DNA of 6,380 bases, taken from the NCBI GenBank assembly GCA_903825675.1, contig CAIKBN010000109.1:1-6380 (forward strand), written 5' to 3'. Positions 5,954 through 6,380 of this stretch are shown here, in pieces. Each line of letters starts with the position of its first letter. Within the stretch, counting starts at the first letter, position 1. The notes below the pieces were generated by a model, which worked only from the letters and a program-made list of their open reading frames with translations, did no database searches and was not told the origin of the DNA. Origin of the DNA: an uncultured archaeon. GTDB taxonomy: Archaea > Aenigmatarchaeota > Aenigmatarchaeia > GW2011-AR5. Both the position numbers and the translations under genes were made by a program.

Positions 5954-6380
5954 TTCTTACCACTTTTGTTGACTTCCCATTCCCTTGCGAAATGTATTAT
6001 CGCAGGATTGATGAACACTGCCATAAGCAGGCGAAAGAATATTCCAAGGCTAAGAACGATTCCAAGATGCTGCATCATCGGCATTGTCGAGAGTATGAGG
6101 GTTCCGAAACCGATTATCATCGCGCCTCCGGAGCCTATTATCGCACGGCCTATTGCAGGAACAGCGATAATGGTCGCTTCCTCAGGATTCTTTCCATTGT
6201 TCCATTCCTCCATCACTCTGCGTACCATGAACGTTCCGTACTCGACGTCAAGTCCGATGAGCATAGCACCAACTGTTGCTGTTATGATGCTGAGCGGAAC
6301 TCCGAACCATCCCATGAAGCCGTACGTCCATATCACGCCAACGACAATGGGCCAGAATATCTGCACTGTCGGGATCGTGG
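5950..6380 (-). CDS. Half-size RND/MMPL-family transporter, upstream half (partial, N-terminus beyond window)
   Basis: The visible 142 residues are the last four helices of a half-transporter and run off the right edge with the frame still open (T-I-P-T before VQIFW), so the GTG at 6366 is an internal Val, not the start. 'WPIVVGVIWTYGFMGWFG' matches 'IPIVFGTLWFFGTLGFLG' of the downstream protein position by position, showing the two are homologous halves. The relay helix reads 'IGLDVEYG', with Glu-Tyr where the other half has Asp-Phe. Further helices end at 'MAVFINPAIIHFAREW', followed by a short basic tail, NKSGKK. It stops in TGA inside the downstream ATG. The missing part should hold its first two helices and extracytoplasmic domain. 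It could be the first half of a pump split in two, or an independent half-size pump. Confidence 0.85.
   Translation of the reverse strand, partial: TIPTVQIFWPIVVGVIWTYGFMGWFGVPLSIITATVGAMLIGLDVEYGTFMVRRVMEEWNNGKNPEEATIIAVPAIGRAIIGSGGAMIIGFGTLILSTMPMMQHLGIVLSLGIFFRLLMAVFINPAIIHFAREWEVNKSGKK

Overview
The window looks archaeal. Starts sit about 20-35 bases behind AT-rich TATA-like boxes, with no clear Shine-Dalgarno sites ahead of the promoter-proximal genes, which suggests leaderless or nearly leaderless transcripts. Codon use favours AGA/AGG for Arg and ATA for Ile. The leftmost gene is a secreted protein with a long Thr linker, a style common in archaeal surface proteins, notably in DPANN-type genomes. 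The DPANN assignment is only a guess. No rRNA, tRNA, CRISPR array or insertion sequence was seen.

Layout. (1) Bases 1-2415, minus strand: one very long reading frame with no stop, cut by the left edge. It encodes at least 805 residues: a signal peptide, an N-terminal beta-rich domain, a Thr-rich linker, an FN3-like domain and a right-handed beta-helix (pectate-lyase-like) domain. (2) Bases 2416-2468: a short AT-rich divergent promoter region. (3) Bases 2469-3074, plus: a small NADPH-dependent FMN reductase / iron-sulfur flavoprotein-like protein with a four-Cys cluster. (4) Bases 3129-4556, plus: a complete IMP dehydrogenase with its own promoter. (5) Bases 4557-4759: a 200-base gap holding a TATA box and a possible 27-residue membrane microprotein. 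(6) Bases 4760-6380, minus: two consecutive half-size RND/MMPL-type membrane proteins joined by a 4-base ATGA overlap; the upstream one is cut by the right edge.

How they fit together. The genes do not form one pathway. IMP dehydrogenase commits IMP to guanine nucleotides, the flavoprotein is a generic redox protein, and the surface protein and the RND pair both act at the cell envelope. The strongest points for a second look are the modular surface protein, the split RND transporter with non-identical relay residues in its two halves, the unusual Cys spacing of the flavoprotein, and the candidate microprotein between the convergent genes.
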